In this document: in pieces, positions 19,178-32,252 of the stretch
How positions within the stretch are numbered: the first letter of the stretch is position 1
Layout of the letters: each line of letters opens with the position of its first letter
NCBI RefSeq assembly: GCF_008297955.1
Contig: NZ_VTPY01000003.1
Coordinates: forward strand, 682,001 to 746,000
Length of the DNA stretch: 64,000 nucleotides
Direction of reading: 5' to 3'
Source: Billgrantia pellis
GTDB lineage: Bacteria > Pseudomonadota > Gammaproteobacteria > Pseudomonadales > Halomonadaceae
Program-made: the position numbers and the translations under genes
Notes under the pieces: generated by a model
Database searches by the model: none
The model's input: the letters and a program-made list of their open reading frames with translations, nothing else
What the model was told of the DNA's origin: nothing

Positions 19178-20368
19178 ATGTACGGAGCCTTTCGGCAGCA
19201 CCTCCAGGGCGAGCTCAACGCCATACGCCAGGCGGGGTTGTTCAAGCACGAGCGCCAGCTGACCACCGCCCAGGGCGCTCACGTCGGCATCAACGCCGGG
19301 CAGGAGGTACTCAACTTATGTGCCAACAACTACCTTGGCCTGGCCCAGCACCCCGAGGTCAACGCCGCGGCCAGAACCGGGCTCGAGGCGTGGGGCTACG
19401 GCCTGGCCTCGGTGCGCTTTATCTGCGGCACCCAGCGCCTGCATAAGCAGCTCGAGCAGCGTCTCACCGACTTCCTCGGCACCGAGGACACCATCCTCTA
19501 CCCCTCCTGCTTCGACGCCAATGGCGGCCTGTTCGAGACCCTGCTCGGCGCCGAGGATGCGGTGATCTCCGATGAACTCAACCACGCCAGCATCATCGAC
19601 GGGGTGCGCCTTTCCAAGGCCCGCCGCTACCGATACCGTAACAACGACATGGCCGACCTGGAGCAGCAACTCAAGGCCGCCGAGCGTGACGGTGCGCGCT
19701 TCAAGCTGATCACCACCGACGGCGTGTTCTCCATGGACGGCTACATCGCCCGGCTCGACGAGATCTGCGACCTGGCCGAGCGCTTTGATGCCCTAGTGCA
19801 CTTCGACGACTGCCACGCCACCGGCTTTCTCGGCGAGGGCGGCCGCGGCACCCATGAATACCGCGGCTGCATGGACCGCATCGACATCACCACCGGCACC
19901 CTGGGCAAGGCATTGGGCGGCGCCAGCGGGGGCTATACCAGCGGCAAGCGCGAGGTGATCGAGCTGCTACGGCAGCGCTCACGGCCCTATCTCTTCTCCA
20001 ATACCGTAGCCCCGCCGGTGGTGGCCGGGGCACTGAAGGCGATCGAGCTGGCCGCGGAATCACACGAACTGCGCGAGCGACTCCGTGAAAACACCGCCTT
20101 CTTCCGCAATGGGCTCGAGCGGCTGGGCTTCGAGCTGCTGCCGGGCGAGCATCCCATCGTGCCGGTGATGCTGCACGATGCCGGTCTCGCCGGTCGCTTC
20201 GCCGAGGAGATGCTCAAGGAGGGCGTCTATGTGATCGCCTTCTCCTATCCGGTAGTCCCCCAGGGCAAGGCACGCATCCGCACCCAGATGTCCGCCGCGC
20301 TGACCCGTGATGATCTGGAAACAGCGCTCGCCGCCTTCGGCCGGGTGAAGAAGCGTCTGGCGTTGTAG
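19178..20368 (+). CDS. kbl: Glycine C-acetyltransferase (2-amino-3-ketobutyrate CoA ligase)
   Basis: 396 residues. A PLP-dependent alpha-oxoamine synthase that cleaves 2-amino-3-ketobutyrate with CoA to glycine and acetyl-CoA. Motifs include [12 protein letters not shown] at the start, the [12 protein letters not shown]sp/His cofactor segment (about 207-218) and the PLP lysine in [15 protein letters not shown] (Lys about 244). One base separates the ATG from the tdh stop, so the two are an operon as in E. coli. Confidence 0.96.
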   Translation: MYGAFRQHLQGELNAIRQAGLFKHERQLTTAQGAHVGINAGQEVLNLCANNYLGLAQHPEVNAAARTGLEAWGYGLASVRFICGTQRLHKQLEQRLTDFLGTEDTILYPSCFDANGGLFETLLGAEDAVISDELNHASIIDGVRLSKARRYRYRNNDMADLEQQLKAAERDGARFKLITTDGVFSMDGYIARLDEICDLAERFDALVHFDDCHATGFLGEGGRGTHEYRGCMDRIDITTGTLGKALGGASGGYTSGKREVIELLRQRSRPYLFSNTVAPPVVAGALKAIELAAESHELRERLRENTAFFRNGLERLGFELLPGEHPIVPVMLHDAGLAGRFAEEMLKEGVYVIAFSYPVVPQGKARIRTQMSAALTRDDLETALAAFGRVKKRLAL

Positions 20369-20558
20369 TCGACATCACCGTCCGTACCGGAACGCAACGT
20401 TTCGGCGACGGCATCCTGATCGGCGGTCACCTGAGGATGGCTGAAACGGGCAAGACATGGCCCACTGGGCAACTTCTTACCCGTTTCAGGCAATACGTTG
20501 AAGTGTCTTTAGGCCCTCCGGGCCACGACCGGTAGCAGTACACTCAGGCAATCAAGCG

Positions 20559-20586
20559 CGGACGGCCGCCAAGGGCATGCCGTCCG
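20559..20586 (-). terminator. Stem-loop downstream of the DUF305 gene
   Basis: A perfect 8-base stem, CGGACGGC at 20559-20566 and GCCGTCCG at 20579-20586, with a 12-base loop. It lies 17 bases beyond the DUF305 stop in the direction of transcription. There is no T-run after it, so an intrinsic terminator is only a possibility. The wider 20369-20603 gap holds no gene. Confidence 0.35.
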
Positions 20587-20603
20587 GTGGTCGACGACCC
20601 GTC

Positions 20604-21218
20604 CTATTCGTTGTCGGCCTCAGGGCGTTGCGCCAACCAGTCGCGCAAAAACGCAATCTCTTCCTCCTGGATCTCGATGACCTCGCGGGCCAGGTCGCGA
20701 ATCGCTGGATCTTCACCATGCTCCAGTGCCACACGGGCCATGTCGATGGCACCCTGATGATGGGCGATCATGCCGCGGGCGAAGTCGACGTCGGCGTCGC
20801 CGCTGAATTCGGTCAACATGTCGCGGTGCATTTGCTCGGCAATGTCGCGATAGGCCTGCACCGCCGGGTTGTCGGCATGTACGTCCTCCGCTTGGGCCCC
20901 TGGCCCGTGCCCCTCATGCTCGCCCTCGACGCCTTCAGTCGCCGCTTCGCTGGTATCCGGTGCCGCCTCGCTCCCGGCTTCGCCCTCTTCGGACTCACCC
21001 TCCTCGGATGCGCTTGGCAGGGGCGACTCCGTTGCAGACGGTTCATCGGCCGATGCCTCGCCCTGTTGCGTCGAAGGCGCGTCTTCCTGGGACGCCTCGA
21101 TCTGCTCTTGGGCCTGAGTCCTCTCCTCCGAGGCGAAGACGGGTGCCGCCAGCAGGACACTGCCGGCCAGGATGAGGGCCAGCGCCGAGCGGGAACGTAC
21201 TACCGGAAATTGCGACAT
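20604..21218 (-). CDS. Secreted DUF305 family protein with acidic linker
   Basis: 204 residues from the ATG at 21218 (AGGAGA five bases upstream). A signal peptide (about 1-30, VLLAAPVFAS) is followed by a low-complexity Glu/Ser/Ala-rich linker (about 31-110) and a C-terminal DUF305 four-helix domain with the hallmark FARGMIAHHQGAIDMARVALEHG (shown by HHQGA near residue 155). DUF305 proteins carry conserved His/Met residues and are often found in metal-handling contexts. No metal-resistance gene is adjacent. The linker's acidity fits a secreted halophile protein. Confidence 0.85.
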   Translation of the reverse strand: MSQFPVVRSRSALALILAGSVLLAAPVFASEERTQAQEQIEASQEDAPSTQQGEASADEPSATESPLPSASEEGESEEGEAGSEAAPDTSEAATEGVEGEHEGHGPGAQAEDVHADNPAVQAYRDIAEQMHRDMLTEFSGDADVDFARGMIAHHQGAIDMARVALEHGEDPAIRDLAREVIEIQEEEIAFLRDWLAQRPEADNE

Positions 21219-21327
21219 ATGCTCTCCTAGTGCCAAGAAACCATGAAACGCCGATGGAACCTGCGCCCACGCAGATCGTCGCCACGAGATTATCATGTGC
21301 AGGCAGTCTATCCAGCGCAGCGATGGC

Positions 21328-22482
21328 CTAGCCATCCTCGCCGAAGCGAGCCAACTGCATCTCGCGCAACCGGCTCAGGGTGCGACGGAAGGCGAACGCC
21401 AGGTAGCCATGGGGGTAAAGCGCTTCCATGGCGACGTCGGCTTCGAGATGGAGCGGCACGCGGCGGTCGTAGCACTCATCCACCAGGGCGATGAAGCGGC
21501 GCACGCCATCATCGCGACGGGACAACGGCGGCAGCTCCCTGTCGCCGGCCACGATCCGCTCGACGCCGTCCTCGGTGCCTCGAGCGATTCCTCCGGCAGT
21601 GCTCACAGCGTTCAGCCTCGGCACCTCGCCGAGAAGGATGTGGTCGAAATCATCGACCAGGGCAATGAAATCCAGCGCCGCCAGCGGTTGTTCGCACAGG
21701 TCGTCATAGCGACACCACACCACACGCTCGCCGCGTCGCTGCACGGGTATTTGCCGATGTCCGAGCTCCAAGGGCTCCCGGTTCGCCTGCGGCTTCCCGC
21801 CCGGCTGCCCGGCTTCCTCGCTCAGCCGTTCGAACACCGCCGCCAGCGCGCTCGGCCGGCCGGGCTCGGCTATCCAGTAGCGCTGGAGCGCCTGGCCGGG
21901 ATGCAGCCGATGATCGCGCCCACCATCGAGCTTCACCACGTGCATATGGCGCTCCAGGGCGGCGATGGCGGGCAGGAAACGCTCACGGTTGAAGCCGTCG
22001 GCGTAGAGTTGATCCGGCGCCTGGTTGGAGGTGCAGACCAACACCACACCGCGCTCGAGAAGCCGCTGAAGCAGGCGGCCGAGAAGCATGGCATCGGCGA
22101 TGTCGCTGACGAAGAGTTCGTCCAGGCACAACACGCGCACCTCGTCGGCGAGCTCTTCGGCGAGCGCCGCCAGCGGATCGGCGACGCCGGCCAGTTGGAA
22201 CAGGCGCTGGTGGACCCAGCGCATGAAGCGATGAAAATGCAGGCGCCGGGCCGGCACGTCAAGATGACGATGAAAAGCGTCCATCAGCCAGGTCTTGCCG
22301 CGCCCGACGGGCCCCCAGAGATAGACGCCAGGCACCGAATCGGCACCCGGCGGCGCGTCGCCATGCAGGGCCTGAAAGCAATCTTCGAGCCGCGCGGCGG
22401 CATCGCGCTGGGCAGCATCCGGTGCGAAACCCAGCCGTTCCACGGCATGCCGGTAAACCGCTAGAGGCGTCGTGGCGGTCAT
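21328..22482 (-). CDS. zapE: AFG1-like ATPase, cell division protein ZapE
   Basis: 384 residues. A P-loop ATPase of the AFG1/LACE1 family: Walker A GPVGRGKTWLMDAF (about 54-67), Walker B VLCLDELFVSDIADAM (about 117-132), then the sensor segment VVLVCTSNQAPDQLY. In E. coli ZapE associates with the Z ring under stress. A short Gly/Pro-rich insertion occurs near 215-235. Its ATG overlaps the upstream GNAT stop by 4 bases, so the two are co-transcribed. Confidence 0.92.
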   Translation of the reverse strand: MTATTPLAVYRHAVERLGFAPDAAQRDAAARLEDCFQALHGDAPPGADSVPGVYLWGPVGRGKTWLMDAFHRHLDVPARRLHFHRFMRWVHQRLFQLAGVADPLAALAEELADEVRVLCLDELFVSDIADAMLLGRLLQRLLERGVVLVCTSNQAPDQLYADGFNRERFLPAIAALERHMHVVKLDGGRDHRLHPGQALQRYWIAEPGRPSALAAVFERLSEEAGQPGGKPQANREPLELGHRQIPVQRRGERVVWCRYDDLCEQPLAALDFIALVDDFDHILLGEVPRLNAVSTAGGIARGTEDGVERIVAGDRELPPLSRRDDGVRRFIALVDECYDRRVPLHLEADVAMEALYPHGYLAFAFRRTLSRLREMQLARFGEDG

Positions 22483-22961
22483 GCGCCCAACTGACGCGTC
22501 ATCACGGTAACGGCTTCGCCCCGGTAACGGACTTCCTCATGGTCCTGCCAACCGAGTCGACGATAGAGCGCCTGCTGGTCGGGTGTGAACAGGTAGAAAA
22601 GGCTGACGCCGCAGTCGGCCGCCTCGGCTTCGACGCGATGCACCAGCCGCGATGCGATACCTTGACCACGCCATTCAGGCAGCACGAAGACCGACGCCAG
22701 CCAGGGCGTGAGTTCGGGGCGGGAGTGCATATCCCGAGCCATCAGCGCCGCCGTACCCACCGGCTGATCGCCTTCCATCGCCACGAAGACCGACGGCACG
22801 CCGGCATCGCCGCACTCACGGCGGAAGGCTTCGCACCAGGACTCGGCCGTGTATCCGGGGGATAGATGGCCCCACTCGGCGTAGGTCCAACTCGCCACGG
22901 TGGGGACATGGTCCGAGTCGGGGCTCAATCGAACGATATGGATCGGATCCTGCTTGGACAT
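22479..22961 (-). CDS. GNAT family N-acetyltransferase
   Basis: 160 residues, one GNAT domain. The acetyl-CoA pyrophosphate loop is seen as VLPEWRGQGIASRLVHRV (about 94-111), preceded by the strand PWLASVFV and followed by SLFYLFTPDQQALYRRLGW. Substrate unknown. The stop overlaps the zapE start (ATGA), suggesting a shared transcript. It is divergent from the SDR gene. Confidence 0.85.
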   Translation of the reverse strand: MSKQDPIHIVRLSPDSDHVPTVASWTYAEWGHLSPGYTAESWCEAFRRECGDAGVPSVFVAMEGDQPVGTAALMARDMHSRPELTPWLASVFVLPEWRGQGIASRLVHRVEAEAADCGVSLFYLFTPDQQALYRRLGWQDHEEVRYRGEAVTVMTRQLGA

Positions 22962-23089
22962 GCTCGCTCCTTGGTTCCGATCGATAGGGTTGCCGCTTCG
23001 CTTTGGCAGAACTCACAAGGATTCTATCCTGAGACGACATGGACCGCAGAACCCCATGCGTCAACCGAGGCGCAGGCAAGGAGAGCGAT

Positions 23090-24112
23090 ATGTCAGTGTC
23101 ATTGAAGAAACTCGAAGAGCAGATTCTCGTCATCACCGGCGCCACCAGCGGCATCGGCTTGGCGACCGCGCGGCAGGCCGCCGACCGCGGTGCCCGTTTG
23201 GTCGTCGCCGCCCGCGACGAGAGCGCCCTGCAAATGCTGGTGGAGGAGTTACGCCAGCGCGGTGCCGAGGCAGTCTACGCGGTGGCTGACGTCGGTGACC
23301 CCGACCAGGTCCACGATATTGCGGGAACCGCCATCCACCGGTTTGGCGGCTTCGACACCTGGATCAACAATGCCGGCGTTTCGCTGTTCGGCTACCTGAC
23401 CGACCAGTCCCTAGAGGATCACCGGCGGCTGTTCGATACCGACTTCTGGGGCGTCGTCTACGGCTCGCTTGAGGCAGCCCGCCACCTGGGCATGCGCGCC
23501 GAACGGCGTGGCGGCGCCATCATCAACCTCGGCTCCGTGGTCTCGGATCGTGCCATTCCGCTGCAAGGCATGTACTCGGCCTCGAAGCATGCGATCAAGG
23601 GTTTCACCGACGCGCTGCGCATGGAACTCGAAGACTTGGGAGCACCGGTATCGGTCACGCTGGTCAAGCCGGGCAGCATTGCCACTCCCTTTCCCCACCA
23701 CGCGGGCAATCGCATGGATGTCGAACCCACTCTGCCCCCACCCCTCTACGAACCGAGCGTGGTGGCCAAAGCCATCCTGCACTGCGCCGAGCATCCGCGA
23801 CGCGACATCCGCGTCGGCGGTGCCAGCATGGGCATCGCCATGCTCGGCCAACTGGCCCCGAGACTGGCCGATCGCATCATGCGGCGTAGCATGATCCGCC
23901 AGCAGCAAACGGATCGACCGCCGCAGCACATCGGCGGGCTGCATCGCCCTGCTCCTGGTGTCTGGCAGCGGGCCGAATACGATCACTCGGTCGCCAGCAG
24001 GAGCCCTTACACCCAGGCGGCAATGCACCCGGCACTAACCGCCACGGCCATTGCCGGCGCCTTGCTCGGGATTGCAGCGCTCACCGGCACAGCGCGGCGA
24101 AAGCGCCACTGA
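23090..24112 (+). CDS. Short-chain dehydrogenase/reductase with C-terminal hydrophobic tail
   Basis: 340 residues from the ATG at 23090 (AAGGAGAG upstream). A classical SDR: cofactor motif TGATSGIGLA (about 16-25), NNAGVS (about 92-97) and catalytic YSASK (about 163-167), with the Ser in LGSVVSD. The acidic/basic pattern after the second strand (VVAARDESAL) favours NADP(H), though not firmly. After the SDR fold a roughly 80-residue extension ends in a hydrophobic segment (about 312-332) and RRKRH, suggesting a membrane-anchored tail. The substrate is unknown. Confidence 0.88.
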   Translation: MSVSLKKLEEQILVITGATSGIGLATARQAADRGARLVVAARDESALQMLVEELRQRGAEAVYAVADVGDPDQVHDIAGTAIHRFGGFDTWINNAGVSLFGYLTDQSLEDHRRLFDTDFWGVVYGSLEAARHLGMRAERRGGAIINLGSVVSDRAIPLQGMYSASKHAIKGFTDALRMELEDLGAPVSVTLVKPGSIATPFPHHAGNRMDVEPTLPPPLYEPSVVAKAILHCAEHPRRDIRVGGASMGIAMLGQLAPRLADRIMRRSMIRQQQTDRPPQHIGGLHRPAPGVWQRAEYDHSVASRSPYTQAAMHPALTATAIAGALLGIAALTGTARRKRH

Positions 24113-24147
24113 GCCACCCAACGCGCCGCCTCTCGTAGCGTTGCGTG

Positions 24148-25518
24148 CTATCCCAACTGGAAGGGATAGACCGAACCGATATCGAGGAGGCGCGTCAGCT
24201 CGTCCAGCGCGGTCAGGGTCTCGTCGGCGAGTTGGGGGTCGGCCAGGTCGTCGGGCGCCAACCGATCGCGGTAGTGGCGCTCGACCCAGGTGGTGAGTTC
24301 GCCGTGCAGGGTGTCGGTGAGCAGGACACGGCCGGTCAGCGCGGTGCGTTCCTCGCGCGAGAGTACCACCCGCAGGCGCAGGCAGGCGGGCCCGCCGCCA
24401 TTGCGCATGCTCTGCTTGACGTCCTTGACGATCACCTCGCCGATGGGATTGTGGCCGGCCAAAAGGTGGTCCTGAATGGCGCGCCACACCGTCTCGCGCT
24501 CCTGGCATTCGCCGGGCACGACCAGGGTCATGCTGCCATCAGAGTTGCTGAGCAGCTGCGAGTTGAACAGATAGGTGGTCACGGCGTCGTCCAGGCTTAC
24601 GGCCTCGCTCGGCACTCTCACCGGAATCAGTGGCGTGGCCATTTTGGCGCGTAGCGCGTCGAGAGTGCCCTGTTCGTCGAGGAAAGCCATCTCGTGATAG
24701 AGCAATACCGGGCCGTTGCCCACCGCGATCACGTCGTTGTGAAACACCCCCGCGTCAATGGCAACGGGATGCTGTTGGGCGAACACCGTCTGCGCCTCGC
24801 CCAATCCATGCTGACGGGCAACTGCCTGGCTCGCCTCCAGCGTCTGGCGCGCCGGGAAGCGCTTGGGCGCTCGACTCTCGCCAGGGCCGCCGCGGAAAGC
24901 CTGGCGGCCATAGACGTAGAGATGCACGCCGGAATCGCCGTGGTCTCCGCACAGGCGGGTGTGGTTGGCCGCGCCCTCGTCGGAAAAGGCCGGGGTCGCC
25001 GGTAGCGCCGGATGGTGGGCGAAGCGCGACTCGTCGTGGAAGATCGCCGCCAGCACCCTACCGGTGGTCTCCGGCTCCAGGAAGCGATGGAAGCTCGACT
25101 GCAGGTTCGCAGGCGTGAAGTGTACCCGGCCATCCGGCGCATCGCGGCTCGGCGTCACCGTGCCGGCGTTGGCGGTCCACATGCTCGAGGCGGAGCACAC
25201 CGCGCGCAGCACCTGCGGCGCTTCGCTTGCCGCCCGTGCCAGCACCTCACGATTGCTGCCGGTGAAGCCGAGCGAGCGCAGCGCACCGAGGTCCGGCCGC
25301 TGCTGCGGCGGCAGCACGCCCTGGGCGTAGCCCGCGTCCATCAGCGCCTTCATCTTGGCCAGGCCCTGCAGCGCCGCCTCGCGCGGGTTGGAGACCAGGC
25401 CCCCATGGCTCATCGAGGCGACATTGCCGTGCGCCAGGCCCGAGTAGTTGTGGGTCGGCCCCACCAGCCCGTCGAAGTTCACTTCCCGGTAGTCAGCCCC
25501 GCTCGTCGTCTCGCTCAT
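24148..25518 (-). CDS. astB: N-succinylarginine dihydrolase
   Basis: 456 residues (E. coli AstB 447). Second step of the arginine succinyltransferase pathway: succinylarginine to succinylornithine, two NH3 and CO2. The N-terminus [19 protein letters not shown] is diagnostic, and the active-site Cys lies in [15 protein letters not shown] (about 368-382), with the catalytic His in [12 protein letters not shown]. Last gene of the ast operon; its ATG overlaps the astD stop by 4 bases. Confidence 0.96.
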   Translation of the reverse strand: MSETTSGADYREVNFDGLVGPTHNYSGLAHGNVASMSHGGLVSNPREAALQGLAKMKALMDAGYAQGVLPPQQRPDLGALRSLGFTGSNREVLARAASEAPQVLRAVCSASSMWTANAGTVTPSRDAPDGRVHFTPANLQSSFHRFLEPETTGRVLAAIFHDESRFAHHPALPATPAFSDEGAANHTRLCGDHGDSGVHLYVYGRQAFRGGPGESRAPKRFPARQTLEASQAVARQHGLGEAQTVFAQQHPVAIDAGVFHNDVIAVGNGPVLLYHEMAFLDEQGTLDALRAKMATPLIPVRVPSEAVSLDDAVTTYLFNSQLLSNSDGSMTLVVPGECQERETVWRAIQDHLLAGHNPIGEVIVKDVKQSMRNGGGPACLRLRVVLSREERTALTGRVLLTDTLHGELTTWVERHYRDRLAPDDLADPQLADETLTALDELTRLLDIGSVYPFQLG

Positions 25519-26984
25519 AGGGTCACCCCAGGCGGCAGGTTGTCAGGCAGAACCAGGGACTCGGCCTCCATCGAGGCGACCGGATAGGCGCAGTAGTCGG
25601 CGGCGTAGTAGGCGCTGGGGCGATGGTTGCCGCTGATGCCCACGCCGCCGAAGGGCGCGTCGCCCGAGGCGCCGGTGGTTTGGCGGTTCCAGTTGACGAT
25701 GCCGGCGCGAATGCGCAGTAGGAAGTCGTCCCAGTCGGCTCGTTCGCCGCCGATCAACCCCGCGGCGAGACCGTAGCGGGTGTCGTTGGCCAGTTGGATG
25801 GCATGGTCCCAGTCGCGATAGCGATAGACCTTGAGCAGCGGACCGAAGTACTCCTCATCGGGCACATCGAGGCCGGTGACGTCGATCAGCGCGGGGGACA
25901 CCAGGCTGGTGCCTTCCTGCAGGCACTCCATGCGCGACAGCACCACCCCCCCCATGCCTTCCAGTTCTTCCTGGGCCCGCAGCATGCCTTGGGAGGCCTC
26001 GGCATTGACCAGGCCACCATAGAACGGTGCCGGCTCCTCGAACGGCCCTGCCACCCGCAAACGGGCGATGGCGTCGACCAAGGCATCGAGCAGGTGATCA
26101 CCGACCTGCCCCTCCGGCACGATCAGGCGCCGGGCGCAGGTACAGCGCTGCCCGCCGGAAAGGAACGCCGACTGCAGGATGGTCAGTACAGCGGCCTCTT
26201 GGTCGTGCACGTCCTTGACCACCAGCGGATTGTTACCGCCGAGCTCCAGCGCCAAGATCTTCTCCAGTTGCTCGGCGAACTGCCTGTTGAGCAACTTGCC
26301 GACCCGAGCGCTGCCGGTGAACAGCAGGCCATCGATGCCAGGGTGGGACGACAACGCTTGGCCCACCGGAGCCGCGCCCTGCACCAGGTTGATCACCCCC
26401 GCGGGCAGGCCCGCCTCCTGCCAGCATTGCAGGGTAAGATCAGCAGTCAGCGGGGTCTGCTCGCTGGGCTTGAAGGCCACCGTATTGCCAGCCAGCAGCG
26501 CCGGTACGATATGCCCGTTGGGCAAATGCCCCGGGAAGTTGTAGGGACCGAACACCGCCATCACCCCATGCGGGCGATGACGCAGCACCGCCGTGGCATC
26601 ACCGAGATCGCGGCTGCGTTCCCCGGTTCGCTCCTGGTAGGCGCGCACCGAGGTCGCCACCTTGCCGATCATCGCCCCCACCTCGGTACGGGCCTCCCAC
26701 AGCGGCTTGCCGGTCTCGGAGGCAATGGCGCGCGCCAGATCTTCACGGTGGGCTTCCAGCGCCTCGCGGAAGCGCTCCACCACGATCAGGCGGTCGGCGA
26801 AGGCAAACCGGGCCCAGCCCGGAAAGGCACCCCGGGCGGCCTCGACGGCCGCCGCCACCTGGGTGTCACTGGCCGCGGCGCCCTGCCACAGGGTCTCGCC
26901 GGAAACCGGGTCGCGCTTGGTGAAGGTCATCGCCTCGCCCGGCTGCCAGGTGCCGCCGATCAGCAGTTGCTGCATCGCTTTCAT
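25515..26984 (-). CDS. astD: Succinylglutamate-semialdehyde dehydrogenase
   Basis: 489 residues, NAD-dependent aldehyde dehydrogenase fold, oxidising N-succinylglutamate semialdehyde to N-succinylglutamate. Catalytic Glu is in [13 protein letters not shown] (about 250) and catalytic Cys in [11 protein letters not shown] (about 284). The [23 protein letters not shown] segment is typical of AstD. It overlaps both neighbours by 4 bases within the ast operon. A 479-residue open frame on the other strand is a mirror frame. Confidence 0.96.
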   Translation of the reverse strand: MKAMQQLLIGGTWQPGEAMTFTKRDPVSGETLWQGAAASDTQVAAAVEAARGAFPGWARFAFADRLIVVERFREALEAHREDLARAIASETGKPLWEARTEVGAMIGKVATSVRAYQERTGERSRDLGDATAVLRHRPHGVMAVFGPYNFPGHLPNGHIVPALLAGNTVAFKPSEQTPLTADLTLQCWQEAGLPAGVINLVQGAAPVGQALSSHPGIDGLLFTGSARVGKLLNRQFAEQLEKILALELGGNNPLVVKDVHDQEAAVLTILQSAFLSGGQRCTCARRLIVPEGQVGDHLLDALVDAIARLRVAGPFEEPAPFYGGLVNAEASQGMLRAQEELEGMGGVVLSRMECLQEGTSLVSPALIDVTGLDVPDEEYFGPLLKVYRYRDWDHAIQLANDTRYGLAAGLIGGERADWDDFLLRIRAGIVNWNRQTTGASGDAPFGGVGISGNHRPSAYYAADYCAYPVASMEAESLVLPDNLPPGVTL

Positions 26985-28026
26985 GTCGTCTCCTCGGTAT
27001 CCAGTACGCGCAGGGAATCGCCGGACGCCACCCCGAGACGTTCCGCCTCCCGTTCGCTCAGTGTGAGGGTGTCGTCGCCGTCAGGCGCCCGCGCCACCCA
27101 GGCGGCACGGAAGTCGGCCATCACGCTGCTGGCCGCCAGCCAGCGCGGACGCCCCGGCGGCACTTCGCTCACCGAGCGCACCTCAACCCGGCAACGGCGC
27201 GACTTGCGCACCGCGCGCACGTCGTCGATATAGGCCTCGACAGTGGGCCCACCGTCGAAGATGTCGATATAGCCCTCCCAGCGCAGGCCCTCCTTCTTGA
27301 GCATGGCCAGCGCCGGGCGGGTGTCGCGATGAACCTGGCCGATACAGGCCCGGGCGTCCTCGGACAGGAACGGCGTATAGATGGGGAACTTGGGCATTAG
27401 CTCGCCGATGAAGCTCTTCTGGCCCAGCCCCGTGAGACGGTCGGCCTCGTCAAAATCCATGGGAAAGAAGTGGCTGCCCAGGCATTCCCAGAACGGGCTC
27501 TTGCCGCGCTCGTCGAATACCCCACGCATCTCGGCCAGCACCTTGTCGGGAAACTGATCGCGGAATTCAGCCATGAACAGCCAGCGCATCATCGACAGCA
27601 GCGCGCCGTTGCGTTGGTGCCGACGATCCCCGCCGCGGTACGGCGGGCGCAGGAACAGCGAGGCCACCTCGGCGTCGCCGGTATGATCGGAACTCAGGAA
27701 CAGCGTGTCGATGGTGCGGTGCAGGTCGAGCTGCACCGAGGAGTGAGCCAGCGTACCCAGTCGGTAATGATAGAACGGTACCTCGCGTCCCACCTGACCC
27801 TCGATGGCGCAGCAACCGGCCAGCTCGCCGCTCTCCTCATCCTCAAGCACAAAGAAATAGTTGCGCCGATCCGGCGGCGTACGCTGGGCGAACGCACTCA
27901 CCGCCGCGTCGATCTTGGCGGCCAGGAATTCACGGTTGTCAGGCAGCGACGTGAAGCCCACGCCGGTCTCGCGGGATACGGCTTGCAACTCGTCCAGGTC
28001 GCCCTCGGCAATCGGTCGAATGCGCA

Positions 28027-28030
<4 letters not shown>
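26981..28030 (-). CDS. aruG: Arginine N-succinyltransferase, beta subunit (AruG-like)
   Basis: 349 residues. One of two paralogous AstA-type subunits; in Pseudomonas the enzyme is an AruF/AruG heteromer. It transfers succinyl from succinyl-CoA to L-arginine. Family landmarks: MRIRPIAEGDLDELQAVSRETGVGFTSLP at the start (GNAT-like fold), SLFLRPPYRGGDRRHQRNGALLS (acyl-CoA loop, about 125-147) and GQKSFIGELMPKFPIYTPFLSEDAR. The order relative to the upstream paralogue fits AruG. 4-base overlaps on both sides. Confidence 0.9.
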
Positions 28031-30452
<2,422 letters not shown>

Positions 30453-30530
30453 CTATGGGACCCCGATTTGTATAAAAGGGCTGTCGAAAGGTTGTTCAAG
30501 AGACGAAAGGCTGTGAATGGGGAAGCGGTC

Positions 30531-31148
30531 GTGATCAACAGCATAACCTGGAATCGAATCCGCTACGGGCTCTATGCGCCCGCCTACGATCTCGTGGCTG
30601 AACGTGTCTTTCGTCGCCCCCGCCAGTTGGCGCTCGACGCGGTGGACTGGCAGCCCGGCATGCGGGTGCTGCTGGTAGGTGCCGGGACGGGGCTGGACCT
30701 GCCCTGGCTGCCTCGCGATATCGAGCTGCATGCCACCGACCTGTCGCCGCGCATGGTCAAACGCATGCGAGCGCGGGCCGAGCGACTGGGGCTGGATGCG
30801 GAGTGCCGCGTCATGGATGCCGAGGCGCTGGCCTATCCCGACGCTCACTTCGACGTGGTCATCATGCACCTGATCCTGGCGGTGATGCCGCACCCCGAAC
30901 TCGGTCTCGCCGAAGCCCGGCGGGTTCTGCAACCGGGCGGCCAGCTCTGCGTGATGGATAAGTTCCAGAGTGACGACCGTCCGGCCGGGGTGATGCGGCG
31001 ATGGCTCAACGTGGCGACCAGCGCGGTGGCCACCGACATCACCCGCCAGGCCCGCCCGTTGCTGGAGGGCGCCGGCTTCGCCATCGCACTCGATCGTCCG
31101 GTGATGCTGGGATCCCTGTTCCGCGCGCTGCTGGCACATCCGCGCTGA
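30531..31148 (+). CDS. SAM-dependent class I methyltransferase
   Basis: 205 residues from the GTG at 30531, preferred over the TTG at 30468 and GTG at 30513 because GGGGA sits seven bases upstream. The Rossmann SAM-binding motif I reads VLLVGAGTGLDLPWLP (about 48-63), followed by ELHATDLSPRMVKRMRAR and the FDVVIMHLILAVMPHPE motif. It resembles UbiE/phospholipid N-methyltransferase-type proteins; the substrate is unknown. It lies between the divergent ast operon and the convergent ArgR-like regulator. Confidence 0.85.
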   Translation: MINSITWNRIRYGLYAPAYDLVAERVFRRPRQLALDAVDWQPGMRVLLVGAGTGLDLPWLPRDIELHATDLSPRMVKRMRARAERLGLDAECRVMDAEALAYPDAHFDVVIMHLILAVMPHPELGLAEARRVLQPGGQLCVMDKFQSDDRPAGVMRRWLNVATSAVATDITRQARPLLEGAGFAIALDRPVMLGSLFRALLAHPR

Positions 31149-31193
31149 GCCAGGCGCGCTAGGACGACGTGGGCATATCAAGAACGATAACGT

Positions 31194-32171
31194 TCAGAGC
31201 AGCCGCTCTTCGCGCGGCGTCACGCCAAAGTGGTTGCGATAAGCGGTGGAGAAATGCGCCGGCGACGAGAAGCCGGTCTTGATGGCGATCTCGCCGGCGG
31301 GCATGTCGCTATCGCGCAGCAACCGGCGCGCCTCCTTCAGCCGCAGGTCGAGGTAGTAGCGGCCGGGCACCGCCTGCAGATACTTCTTGAACAGCCGCTC
31401 GAGCTGGCGCCGCGAAATCCCGAGGTGTTCGGCCAACTCGTGGGTGGTCAGCGGTTCTTCGATGTTCGCCTCCATCAGCATCACGGCATCGACCAGCGGC
31501 GCCGGAGCATGTCCCAGGCGCGCTCGCAGCGGCACCTGCTGTGGCTCGTCGGCCATGCGCACCCGCTCCAGCACGAAGTGCTCGGAAACCCGCTCGGCCA
31601 GCTCGCTTCCGTGATGGGAAGCGATCAACGTCATCATCATGTCCATGGCGGCGGTGCCGCCACCGCAGGTGAGGCGGTCGCGGTCGATTTCGAACAGCTG
31701 CTGGGTAAGGCGAACGCGCGGGAAGTCCCGGGTGAAGGCCGCAAAGCGCTGCCATGGCAGGGTGGCCCGATAGCCGTCCAGCACCCCGGCACGTGCCAGC
31801 AGCTCGGTGCCACCACCGACCCCGGCCAATACCACACCGCTGCGCCCCAGCAGGCGCAAGCGCCCCAGCACACCGCTCTCGCGCGCGGCGGGCAGTGGGC
31901 TCGGCGCACAGACGATCAGCATGTCGAGTTCCACCGGCGCCAGCTCGAAGGGCCGGCAGGCCGCCAGGCTCATCTCCGCCAGGCTCGTCACCTCACCGCC
32001 CTCGGGCGCGAACGCCTGCAGCCGATAGAGCCGCCTCCCGGCCAGTTGATTGACCACCATCAGCGGCTCCAGCGCACACGCCTGCGCCAGTAGCGAAAAG
32101 CCCGGCAACACCAGCACGCCGACCCAGCGCGTGGGGATCTCGCGAGTCGTGAAGAGGGAGGTATTGGGCAT
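31194..32171 (-). CDS. argR: GlxA/ArgR-type AraC family transcriptional regulator
   Basis: 325 residues. An N-terminal DJ-1/PfpI-like (class I glutamine amidotransferase-like) domain (about 15-190; GVLVLPGFSLLAQACALEPL at the start) is joined to a C-terminal AraC/XylS double helix-turn-helix (about 220-320; THELAEHLGISRRQLERLFK and AIKTGFSSPAHFSTAYRNHF). Length and architecture match Pseudomonas ArgR, the arginine-responsive activator of the aru operon, which is also encoded next to those genes. The symbol is therefore proposed from architecture plus location. No aot-type transporter genes are adjacent. Confidence 0.8.
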   Translation of the reverse strand: MPNTSLFTTREIPTRWVGVLVLPGFSLLAQACALEPLMVVNQLAGRRLYRLQAFAPEGGEVTSLAEMSLAACRPFELAPVELDMLIVCAPSPLPAARESGVLGRLRLLGRSGVVLAGVGGGTELLARAGVLDGYRATLPWQRFAAFTRDFPRVRLTQQLFEIDRDRLTCGGGTAAMDMMMTLIASHHGSELAERVSEHFVLERVRMADEPQQVPLRARLGHAPAPLVDAVMLMEANIEEPLTTHELAEHLGISRRQLERLFKKYLQAVPGRYYLDLRLKEARRLLRDSDMPAGEIAIKTGFSSPAHFSTAYRNHFGVTPREERLL

Positions 32172-32252
32172 TTCGCAGCGCCAGTGCCGGAACGAAGCTG
32201 AAATGGTACCCGAACGACGGCGTTGGCAATACCTTACCCAGGCTCAAACGAC

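Noticed and set aside
25794..27233. 479-residue plus-strand frame opposite astD
   Set aside because: Rich in His/Gln/Arg low-complexity runs, as expected from the complement of ALDH codons; astD has full motifs.
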